A stretch of DNA of 12,610 nucleotides. It comes from Candidatus Gastranaerophilales bacterium. Lineage in GTDB: Bacteria; Cyanobacteriota; Vampirovibrionia; Gastranaerophilales; Gastranaerophilaceae. The stretch's first letter is position 1; each line of letters opens with the position of its first letter. The notes below the pieces were generated by a model. That model searched no databases and was not told the DNA's origin. It saw only the letters and a program-made list of their open reading frames with translations. Made by a program: the position numbers and the translations under genes. Location of the stretch: assembly GCA_905235825.1 (NCBI GenBank), contig CAJONH010000288.1, positions 1 through 12,610 of the forward strand, in the 5' to 3' direction. Positions 6,417 through 12,610 of the stretch are shown here, one piece after another.

Positions 6417-6446
6417 ATTATATGTAAATTAAAAAATCAGTTTGAA
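6417..6446 (-). promoter_or_regulatory. putative promoter of the metalloprotease gene
   Basis: On the minus strand, a perfect TATAAT (6417-6422) lies 18 bases downstream of TTCAAA (6441-6446), a half-matching -35 box. Transcription would start near 6410, giving an untranslated leader of about 55 nt that carries the AGAAGGAA ribosome site. It overlaps the putative topA promoter on the opposite strand, so the two genes may compete for polymerase. Confidence 0.45.
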
Positions 6447-6469
6447 TATTAATGATTTAATGTTAAGAT
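6442..6469 (+). promoter_or_regulatory. putative promoter of topA-aroE
   Basis: TTGAAT (6442-6447) and TAAGAT (6464-6469) are separated by 16 bases, each with four of six consensus matches. A start near 6476 would give a leader of about 55 nt before the preferred ATG of topA at 6532. This would make the TTG at 6442, which opens a longer frame, part of the promoter and not a start codon. Moderate match only. Confidence 0.3.
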
Positions 6470-6531
6470 TATCAAGGTTAGGATTTTTTATAAATTCCGA
6501 AGGAAAGAAAATAAATCGGAAGAATAATAAT

Positions 6532-8769
6532 ATGGCAAAGAAAAAAGAGCAAATACTTGTAATAGTCGAGTCACCGGCAAAATCTAAAACAATAAAAAAA
6601 ATTTTGGGCAGCAGTTACGATATAGAGGCAAGTTACGGACATATAAGAGATTTTCCGCCAAAGGTTTTAGGATTTGATGTTGAACATGACTTTATTCCGA
6701 CTTTTGAAGTAATACCCGAAAAAAAAGCGGTTGTTAAAAAACTGAGTGACCTTGCAAAAAAGGCTGATAAAGTTTATCTTGCATCCGACCCTGACCGTGA
6801 AGGAGAAGCAATAGCATGGCATGTTAATGAAGTCATAAATGTGCCTGAAAGTAAAGTTCAGAGAATAGAATTTAATGAAATTACACCAAAAGCCGTCAAG
6901 TATGCTGTTGAGCATCCTCGTGAAATAGATATGAGCAGAGTAAAAGCCCAGCAGACAAGACAGATTTTAGACAGACTTGTAGGTTATAAAATAAGCCCTG
7001 TTTTATGGGAAAAAATGAAAAATTACCATCTTAGTGCAGGCAGAGTACAAAGTGTTGCTCTTAGAATGATTTGTGAACGTGAAGATGAAATTAAAGCGTT
7101 TACTCCTGTTGAATATTGGACAATCAGTGCCGATTTGCTGAAAGATAAATCTAAATTTACGGCAGAGCTTGCAAAATATAAAAATGAAAAAACAGATATT
7201 AAAAATGAAGAAGAAGCTCAAAAAATAGTTGATTACCTGAATGAAAAGAGCCGTAAGTATACTGTTTCAAAAATAACAACAAGAAATACCCAAAGAAAAC
7301 CTACAGCTCCATTTATAACATCAACACTACAGCGTGCTGCAAGCAATAAGCTCGGCTACGGAGTTTCCAAAACAATGCAGATTGCTCAAAAATTGTATGA
7401 AGGTATTGAAATAGGTTCTGACGGCCCTGTCGGTTTAATTACTTATATGAGAACCGATTCCGTTCGTGTATCGGATGATGCCCAAGCTGCCGCAAAAGAT
7501 TTTATTATTAATAATTACGGTGAAGAATATTATCCTAAAACTCCCAACAATTATGTAAAAAAATCAAAAAACGTGCAGGATGCCCATGAAGCTATAAGAC
7601 CTTCCTATATTGAAAGAACACCCGACAGCATTAAACAGTATTTAACAAACGAACAATATCAGTTATATAAACTTATTTGGGAAAAGTTTATGTCTTCTCA
7701 AATGGAAAATGCTTCCGTTAAAAATACAACCGTCGATATTGAAGCAGGTGACTGTCTCTTTAAAGCAGGTGTAAGTAAAGTAACTTTTGACGGTTATTTA
7801 AAGTTATATACCGATGAAGACGATAAGGAAGATTTATCTAAAATTCCCGAATTAAAAGAAGGAGATAATTTAAAATTAAAATCAGTTGAACCCAAACAGC
7901 ATTTTACAAGTCCTCCTCCAAGATTTACTGAAGCATCTCTTGTTAAGGCACTTGAAGAACATGGAATAGGAAGACCGAGTACTTATGCTCCGATTATTTC
8001 AAAAATTCAACAGCGAAATTATGTTGAAAAATTGGAAAAAGCACTTGCTCCCACAGCTTTAGGGATGACTGTCTGTAAACAGCTTATCGAACACTTTAAA
8101 GATATTATGAATTATAAGTTTACGGCAAATATGGAAACAAAGCTGGATGAAATTGCGGAAGATAAGTTAAAATGGAATGAAGTCATAAAAGACTTTTATA
8201 CCCCGTTTATAGAAACAGTTGCTAATGCAAAGCAAAATATGACAAGAGTATTAATTGAATCGGATACCGTTTGTCCTAATTGCGGAAGTAAAATGGTTGT
8301 AAGAACAAGCCGTTTCGGTACTGAGTTTTTAGGGTGCAGTAAATATCCCGAATGTAAAACAATGCTTCCTTTAAATAAAGACGGAACCGTTCAGGAAGCC
8401 CCCAAAGAAACTGACGAAAAATGTGAAAAGTGCAATTCACCCATGATACAAAAAACAGGACCTTACGGACCATATTTGGAATGTACTAATCAAGAATGTA
8501 AACACCGAAAACGAATTATAAAATCAACAGGTGTAAAATGTCCAAAATGCGGAAACGGTGAAATTGTATATAAAAAATCAAAATACGGAAAAATATTTTT
8601 CGGATGCAGTGCATATCCAAATTGCGATTTCGTTTCTTGGAATGAACCCGTTGACGAAAAATGTCCGGAGTGCGGAAATATTCTTGTTAAAAAGATAACA
8701 AAAAAAGAACAAAAACTCGTATGCAGTAATAAAAAATGTACATTTTCTAAAGAATTGGAAGAAGAATAA
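6532..8769 (+). CDS. topA: DNA topoisomerase I (type IA)
   Basis: TopA relaxes negatively supercoiled DNA by cutting and resealing one strand through a 5'-phosphotyrosine. The 745-aa protein begins with the Toprim fold: Glu13 in VIVESPAKSKT, and Asp86, Asp88 and Glu90 in SDPDREGEA. It continues with LSAGRVQSVALR and the catalytic Tyr305 in TYMRTDS, then DAHEAIRPS and HGIGRPSTYAPII. Residues 581-745 contain four CxxC-type zinc ribbons, the usual single-strand-binding tail. All key residues are present. I chose ATG 6532 because the family normally starts just before this VIVESPAK motif. A TTG at 6442 would add 30 atypical residues, although that frame is open. The stop codon overlaps the aroE start by one base. 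The metalloprotease gene diverges upstream. Confidence 0.97.
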   Translation: MAKKKEQILVIVESPAKSKTIKKILGSSYDIEASYGHIRDFPPKVLGFDVEHDFIPTFEVIPEKKAVVKKLSDLAKKADKVYLASDPDREGEAIAWHVNEVINVPESKVQRIEFNEITPKAVKYAVEHPREIDMSRVKAQQTRQILDRLVGYKISPVLWEKMKNYHLSAGRVQSVALRMICEREDEIKAFTPVEYWTISADLLKDKSKFTAELAKYKNEKTDIKNEEEAQKIVDYLNEKSRKYTVSKITTRNTQRKPTAPFITSTLQRAASNKLGYGVSKTMQIAQKLYEGIEIGSDGPVGLITYMRTDSVRVSDDAQAAAKDFIINNYGEEYYPKTPNNYVKKSKNVQDAHEAIRPSYIERTPDSIKQYLTNEQYQLYKLIWEKFMSSQMENASVKNTTVDIEAGDCLFKAGVSKVTFDGYLKLYTDEDDKEDLSKIPELKEGDNLKLKSVEPKQHFTSPPPRFTEASLVKALEEHGIGRPSTYAPIISKIQQRNYVEKLEKALAPTALGMTVCKQLIEHFKDIMNYKFTANMETKLDEIAEDKLKWNEVIKDFYTPFIETVANAKQNMTRVLIESDTVCPNCGSKMVVRTSRFGTEFLGCSKYPECKTMLPLNKDGTVQEAPKETDEKCEKCNSPMIQKTGPYGPYLECTNQECKHRKRIIKSTGVKCPKCGNGEIVYKKSKYGKIFFGCSAYPNCDFVSWNEPVDEKCPECGNILVKKITKKEQKLVCSNKKCTFSKELEEE

Positions 8770-9623
8770 TGGCTTATAAGTTAGGTTTAATAGGATACCC
8801 TCTGTCGCATTCAATGTCAAAAGTTATTCAAGAAGCGGCTTTAAAATCTGTCGGGCTTGAAGGTACTTATGAATTAATGGAAACACAGCAAGAAGACCTT
8901 GTAACACGGGTCAAATATCTACGTTCAAAAGGTTTTCAGGGATTTAACGTTACTATTCCTTTGAAAGTACCTATAACACTTTTTCTTTCAAGTGTGGATA
9001 ATGTTGCAAATGTGGCAGGAAGTGCTAATACAATAAAAATTAACGAAGATTTTTCTATGGCAGGATATAATACCGATGTTTACGGATTTTTAGAAGCTAT
9101 ACCGATTGATTTACGAAAGGAATTGAAAGGTAAACCCGTTGCGGTTTTAGGGGCAGGCGGTGCTGCACGTGCCGTTGGTGTAGGTTTATCGCTCTTAAAA
9201 GTTGATAGAATTGATTTTTATGTAAGAAATATTATAAATGCTTCTGATATGGCAGATAATATTAGAAATAATTTCCCTGATGTAAAAATTAATTGTGTTC
9301 AAATGGAAAATATGTATTCTCTTGAAAACTACAAAATGCTCGTAAATACTACTCCTGTCGGAATGAAAAGTAATTCGCCCAACACCTCATGCGTGAGCGA
9401 AAAACTTATAAAGACTATGCATAAAGATGCCTGCGTTTATGATATTGTTTATAATCCTTTAAAGACAAAACTTATTAAGCTGGCTAAAAAGAATGGTTTA
9501 AGGACTGTTCAAGGGCTTGATATGCTCATTTATCAAGGTGCAAAAGCATTTGAAATATGGACAGGCAAAAAGCCCGATATACTTAAAATGAAAATTGCAG
9601 CCCTTGAAGAAATGGTCGATTAA
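8769..9623 (+). CDS. aroE: shikimate 5-dehydrogenase
   Basis: AroE reduces 3-dehydroshikimate to shikimate with NADPH in the aromatic amino acid pathway. The 284-aa length is typical. Visible are the shikimate-binding GYPLSHSMS at 9-17, catalytic Lys66 in FNVTIPLK, and catalytic Asp103 in NTDVYGF. The Rossmann nucleotide loop is GAGGAARAV (128-136), followed by VNTTPVGM, DIVYNPLKT and the C-terminal GLDMLIYQGAKAFEIWTG. Nothing is missing. Its ATG shares one A with the topA stop (TAATG), so the two are co-transcribed and probably translationally coupled. It ends the operon, and the next gene is convergent. Confidence 0.97.
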   Translation: MAYKLGLIGYPLSHSMSKVIQEAALKSVGLEGTYELMETQQEDLVTRVKYLRSKGFQGFNVTIPLKVPITLFLSSVDNVANVAGSANTIKINEDFSMAGYNTDVYGFLEAIPIDLRKELKGKPVAVLGAGGAARAVGVGLSLLKVDRIDFYVRNIINASDMADNIRNNFPDVKINCVQMENMYSLENYKMLVNTTPVGMKSNSPNTSCVSEKLIKTMHKDACVYDIVYNPLKTKLIKLAKKNGLRTVQGLDMLIYQGAKAFEIWTGKKPDILKMKIAALEEMVD

Positions 9624-9624
9624 A

Positions 9625-9813
9625 TGCATTTGCGTTCTTAGAAAGCCCAGTTCCGTTCATTGATGTATCTTGAATAAACAATTGCCACTGTTGTTCATCT
9701 AATCCGATTTTGCACTTTTTAAAGCCACCACTCCCAAATTTCGTGATAAACGAAATTTGCTCGGGCAATATATAACCGCATGTTTGCGTGAAACCGGAGT
9801 ATAAGCAAATCAA
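9625..9813. other. GC-shifted intergenic segment, possible relic or element
   Basis: The gap between convergent aroE and nifS contains sequence of about 40% GC over 9641-9800, well above the other intergenic regions here. The minus strand is open for 76 codons from a TTG at 9813 into the end of aroE. The part outside aroE reads like ordinary protein (ILPEQISFITKFGSGG, LDEQQWQLFIQDTSMNG), but its start codon is weak and its end is antisense to aroE. I do not recognise a family. GCAT-TTGCGT near 9625-9634 and GCATGTTTGCGT near 9778-9789 form an imperfect direct repeat around it. It may be a gene fragment, a small repeated element or a structured 3' region. No intrinsic terminator for either flanking gene was found. 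Confidence 0.35.
9735..9759. repeat. perfect 10-bp inverted repeat (hairpin)
   Basis: CAAATTTCGT and ACGAAATTTG are perfectly complementary around a 5-base loop, GATAA. Neither side is followed by a T run (CTCGGGC on +, GGAGTGG on -), so it is not a standard terminator. It sits in the middle of the GC-shifted segment between convergent genes, where it could still form at the 3' end of either transcript. Confidence 0.6.
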
Positions 9814-9837
9814 CCTGTATATAACAAATTTATGGAG

Positions 9838-11043
9838 CTACATTCCTTTTCGTTCTTTTAACTCTTTTAATTCTTTTTGATAGGGGGAAATTTTAGCCAA
9901 TTTTTCAATTATATTCGGCATTTTTTCCAATGTATAGTTAATTTCATCTTCAGTTGTATAACGGCTTAAACTGAAACGAATGCTTCCGTGCAGTGCGGTA
10001 AACGGCACACCCATTGCTTTTAATACGTGGCTGGGGTCTAAACTTCCCGACGTACATGCACTTCCTGAACTTGCACAAATACCGTAATCATTCATATTTA
10101 AAAGAATTAATTCGCCTTCTATATATTCAAACCCTATATTTGTTGTGTTTGGAACACGCTTTTGTGCCGAGGAATTTAATCTTGCATTATATATTTTAGA
10201 TAATAATCCTTTTTCCAATTTATCTCTTAATCGTTTTACTTCCGTTGATTCGTATAAAAGAGCTTCTTGTGAGAGTTGAGCAGCTTTTGCCATACCTACG
10301 ATTGAAGGAACATTTTCCGTTCCTGCTCTTTTTCCGCTTTCCTGATGTCCGCCTATTATCAAGGGGGTTATCAGCGTTGAGGAATTGACATATAATGCAC
10401 CTATTCCTTTGGGAGCGTGAAATTTATGACCTGAAATTCCCATCATATCAATCATTGTATCTTTTACATTGAGTTCTATTTTGCCTGCCGCCTGAACTGC
10501 ATCTACAAAAACTTTTGTTTTAGGATTTATTTCTTTTACTTTTTCTGCTATTTCTTTAACTGGGAATATTGCTCCTGTTTCATTATTTGCATACATACAA
10601 GAAACAAGAGCTGTTTTTTCATTAACAGCATTATATATTTCATCGGTATTTACTTCACCCGAAGCATTAACACCGGCATAAGTAACGCTGTAACCTTCTT
10701 TTTCCAACTGCTTATATACATTTAATACACATGGATGCTCAACTTTTGTTGTAATAATGTGATTTTTTGATTTATCTCCGGATAAAACACCACGGATAGC
10801 CATGTTAGCACTTTCACTTCCTGATGCAGTAAAGAAAATTTCTTTGCTTGATTTTGCACCAAAAAATTCTTTAATTTGTTCTCTGGCTTCTTTAACAACT
10901 TTTGAATTACGTCCGCCCAGTTCATACATACTTGAAGGATTGCCGTAATATTGTGAAAAGTAAGGCAGCATAGCCTCAACAACTAATTCATCGACTTTAG
11001 TTGTAGCATTATTATCCAAATATATAATTTTATTGTCAGTCAT
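9838..11043 (-). CDS. nifS: cysteine desulfurase, NifS type
   Basis: NifS is a pyridoxal-phosphate enzyme that removes sulphur from cysteine and passes it, as a persulfide, to the scaffold NifU for Fe-S cluster assembly. The 401-aa protein shows YLDNNATT at 8-15, TASGSESAN at 72-80, His103, and DAVQAAGK at 181-188. PLP-binding Lys207 is in SGHKFHAPKG, followed by RAGTENV at 239-245. Active Cys330 lies in ASSGSACTSGSLDPSHVL, the NifS-style loop. It is complete. Its ATG is one base after the nifU stop, and AGGTG (11048-11052) inside the last nifU codons serves as its ribosome site, so the two are translationally coupled. It may also supply sulphur for tRNA thiolation. Confidence 0.95.
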   Translation of the reverse strand: MTDNKIIYLDNNATTKVDELVVEAMLPYFSQYYGNPSSMYELGGRNSKVVKEAREQIKEFFGAKSSKEIFFTASGSESANMAIRGVLSGDKSKNHIITTKVEHPCVLNVYKQLEKEGYSVTYAGVNASGEVNTDEIYNAVNEKTALVSCMYANNETGAIFPVKEIAEKVKEINPKTKVFVDAVQAAGKIELNVKDTMIDMMGISGHKFHAPKGIGALYVNSSTLITPLIIGGHQESGKRAGTENVPSIVGMAKAAQLSQEALLYESTEVKRLRDKLEKGLLSKIYNARLNSSAQKRVPNTTNIGFEYIEGELILLNMNDYGICASSGSACTSGSLDPSHVLKAMGVPFTALHGSIRFSLSRYTTEDEINYTLEKMPNIIEKLAKISPYQKELKELKERKGM

Positions 11044-11044
11044 A

Positions 11045-11860
11045 TTACACCTGAATTATTTCTATATTATCATCTACGTGTTCTTTTAAAGTTGCTTCAA
11101 CAAAATGAGTTAAAGTCAATTGAGAACGGTTGCACACACCGCATCTTCCCGATAATTTAACTTTTATTTTATTTCCGTCAACATCAATAAGTTCAATATC
11201 ACCGCCGTCTTTTCTGAGTTCGGGAGAAATATATTTTTCAATAATATTATTAATTTTTATTATCATTTGTGTATTGGTTAATTTTTCCGCTTTCGGTTGA
11301 GGTTTATTAATATTATCAAGAATTTCCTTAATTTTGCCGTGGCACCTTCCGCATGCACCGCCTGCTTTAGTATAATTAATAACATCTTCAAGCGTTTTCA
11401 GATTATTATTTTTTATTTCCGTTTCAAGAAAAGTTTTTGAAATATCAAAACAATGACAAACGATTTCATCATCGGAGGGGATAGTTATTTCTTCGTTATA
11501 ATAATTTGAAATAGCCGCTTCCAATGCTTCATGCCCCATAACAGAGCAGTGCATTTTTTCGGGAGGTAAACCGCCCAAAGCATCAACTATCTGTTTATTT
11601 GTAATTTTTCTTGCTTCATCAATATGCTTACCTATTACCATTTCAGTTAAAATACTGGAACTTGCAACGGCACTGCCGCATCCGAATGTTTGAAATTTTG
11701 CATCCGTAATAATACCGTTTTTGTCAACTTTCAGGTAAAGTTTCAACATATCTCCGCAGGAAAGTGAACCTGCTTCGCCAATTGCATCAGCATCTTCTAT
11801 TGACCCGACATTTCTTGGATTTTTATAATGATCAATAACTTTTTCCGTATAATCCCACAT
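11045..11860 (-). CDS. nifU: Fe-S cluster scaffold NifU, three-domain form
   Basis: NifU builds Fe-S clusters from iron and NifS-derived sulphur. The 271-aa protein has three parts. Residues 1-125 are an IscU-like scaffold with Cys35, Asp37, Cys61 and Cys105. Residues 131-185 are a BFD-like [2Fe-2S] domain with Cys135, Cys137, Cys170 and Cys173. Residues 198-271 are a NifU C-terminal scaffold with the CGVC motif (Cys240, Cys243). I chose ATG 11860 because NifU proteins typically begin MWDY. A GTG at 11869, better spaced from AAGGA, would add three residues and cannot be excluded. NifS follows after one base. No other nitrogenase gene is visible here, so it may be the housekeeping Fe-S system, as in some anaerobes. 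Confidence 0.95.
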   Translation of the reverse strand: MWDYTEKVIDHYKNPRNVGSIEDADAIGEAGSLSCGDMLKLYLKVDKNGIITDAKFQTFGCGSAVASSSILTEMVIGKHIDEARKITNKQIVDALGGLPPEKMHCSVMGHEALEAAISNYYNEEITIPSDDEIVCHCFDISKTFLETEIKNNNLKTLEDVINYTKAGGACGRCHGKIKEILDNINKPQPKAEKLTNTQMIIKINNIIEKYISPELRKDGGDIELIDVDGNKIKVKLSGRCGVCNRSQLTLTHFVEATLKEHVDDNIEIIQV

Positions 11861-11953
11861 AGTTTTCACCCATTTCCTTATTTCAGAATAATTATACTAC
11901 AAAAAAATTTTAGGACATTATTAACAAGAGCTAAAATATTTTTATTTGGTTAT

Positions 11954-11981
11954 ATTATAATTACTGATTTTTTATTGTAAA
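11954..11981 (-). promoter_or_regulatory. putative promoter of nifUS
   Basis: On the minus strand, TTTACA (11976-11981) and TATAAT (11954-11959) are 16 bases apart, giving a start near 11947 and a leader of about 85 nt. A second TATAAT at 11891-11896 lies closer to the gene but has only AATGTC at the -35 position. Either or both may be used. I saw no IscR-like or other operator. The region also has to serve the divergent + strand gene at 11990. Confidence 0.45.
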
Positions 11982-11989
11982 ATATAAAT

Positions 11990-12610
11990 ATGTATAAGGT
12001 ACGTTTTTTTCTACAGCAGACAATAACTTATAAAATTGCTCTTATGGTTTTAAATCATATAAGAGAGTTTCTTGAAACTTTTGGAACAATTTTTTACAGA
12101 TTAATTCAAGTAATAAAATATTTATTTACATTCCAAATAAATTTCAAGCAGGTAATGGAACAATCATCACGTTTTGCTGTTGATTCACTGCCGATAACTT
12201 TATCTATAGTTATAATGACGGCTGTTATACTTTCAATGCAGGTTGCCCCCGAACTTGTAAAACAAGGCGGAAAAGATTTTATAGGACTTCTTGTTGCTCT
12301 GACAATGGTCAGGGAAATAGGTGTAATTATGTCGGGATTTGCCATTATTTCAATGATTGGTTCATCACAGGCAAGTGAACTTGCCACTATGAGGGTAACA
12401 GAGCAGATTGACGCAATGAACAGCTTAAAAGTATCTCCGTTTAAATATTTATTTTTACCGAGAGTTCTTGCAGGTGTGATAATGATGCCTTTTGTTGTTG
12501 TTCTTGCATCAACCTGCGGTATAATAGCAGGCGGTTTAACTTCAATGGCGGCAGGTAAAGATGTTACGTGGCTTTGTTATGTAACATCAGTATGGCAGGG
12601 GCTTTATATT
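11990..12610 (+). CDS. MlaE-family ABC transporter permease (3' end beyond window)
   Basis: The first 207 codons are present and no stop is reached. The MlaE/TGD1 family is the inner-membrane permease of systems that move phospholipids between inner and outer membranes. The protein has a 50-residue N-terminal lead, then a hydrophobic helix (SLPITLSIVIMTAVILSMQV, about 66-85) and VREIGVIMSGFAIISMIGSSQASELATM. The family signature VTEQIDAMNSLKVSPFKYLFLPRVLAG follows, and then another membrane helix. The signature is intact. The start is the first ATG after an in-frame TAA. No Shine-Dalgarno is seen, and a later ATG at codon 19 is possible. It diverges from nifU, so the promoter must lie in 11870-11989. 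The ATPase (MlaF-like) and MCE protein would be expected downstream of the window. Confidence 0.9.
   Translation, partial: MYKVRFFLQQTITYKIALMVLNHIREFLETFGTIFYRLIQVIKYLFTFQINFKQVMEQSSRFAVDSLPITLSIVIMTAVILSMQVAPELVKQGGKDFIGLLVALTMVREIGVIMSGFAIISMIGSSQASELATMRVTEQIDAMNSLKVSPFKYLFLPRVLAGVIMMPFVVVLASTCGIIAGGLTSMAAGKDVTWLCYVTSVWQGLYI

Noticed and set aside
6442..6531. TTG start extending topA by 30 residues
   Set aside because: The extension is unlike TopA N-termini, and the TTG itself lies in a plausible -35 box. ATG 6532 fits the family start.
9583..9813. 76-codon minus-strand frame as a real gene
   Set aside because: It has a weak TTG start and ends antisense to aroE, with no family recognised. 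It is kept only as a possible relic.
12106..12387. 93-codon minus-strand open frame
   Set aside because: It is exactly antisense to the clearly recognisable MlaE-family permease, and its protein looks like a reverse-frame shadow.
1..12610. CRISPR arrays, insertion sequences, integrases, riboswitches
   Set aside because: I saw no regularly spaced repeat arrays, transposase or integrase genes, or recognisable riboswitch cores.

Overview
This is an AT-rich window from a Gram-negative-type bacterium. Genes run at very roughly 30% GC and some intergenic stretches are far lower. An MlaE-type lipid-transport permease implies an outer membrane. A three-domain NifU/NifS pair, a LexA-UmuC pair, and two large orphan proteins with Asn-rich N-termini ending in an F-x-G-type motif together remind me of gut Melainabacteria (Gastranaerophilales/Vampirovibrionia). 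That placement is an inference from gene content and style. No marker gene here proves it.

Layout. Positions 4-81 (-) hold tRNA-Asp(GUC), with a good sigma70-type promoter at 149-177. Positions 212-2098 (-) hold a LexA-like repressor/autoprotease followed by a UmuC-type Y-family polymerase, probably an SOS-controlled mutagenic repair operon. Its promoter is a perfect TTGACA-17-TATAAT overlaid by a perfect palindrome, and the predicted transcript starts at the lexA start codon (leaderless). Positions 2395-4389 (-) hold a 664-aa putative membrane protein of unknown function. Positions 4709-6355 (-) hold a 548-aa protein whose C-terminal part is a HExxH zinc metalloprotease resembling the anthrax lethal factor-type (ATLF) fold. 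It also carries a second, non-catalytic copy of the domain's first part nearer the N-terminus. Both orphan genes have a strong intrinsic terminator just beyond their 3' end, pointing the wrong way (+ strand), which suggests small + strand transcripts or insulation.

Positions 6532-9623 (+) hold topA (DNA topoisomerase I) and aroE (shikimate dehydrogenase), overlapping by one base. Positions 9624-9837 separate convergent genes. This stretch is unusually GC-rich for an intergenic region (about 40% over 9641-9800) and carries a perfect 10-bp hairpin and an antisense open frame that may be a gene or element relic. Positions 9838-11860 (-) hold nifU-nifS, an iron-sulphur cluster assembly operon. 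Positions 11990-12610 (+) hold the first 207 codons of an MlaE-family permease cut by the window edge.

Most of the window is housekeeping. The parts worth attention are the duplicated ATLF-like metalloprotease and its neighbour with a matching N-terminal pattern, the leaderless SOS promoter-operator, and the two + strand terminators in otherwise unexplained intergenic regions.
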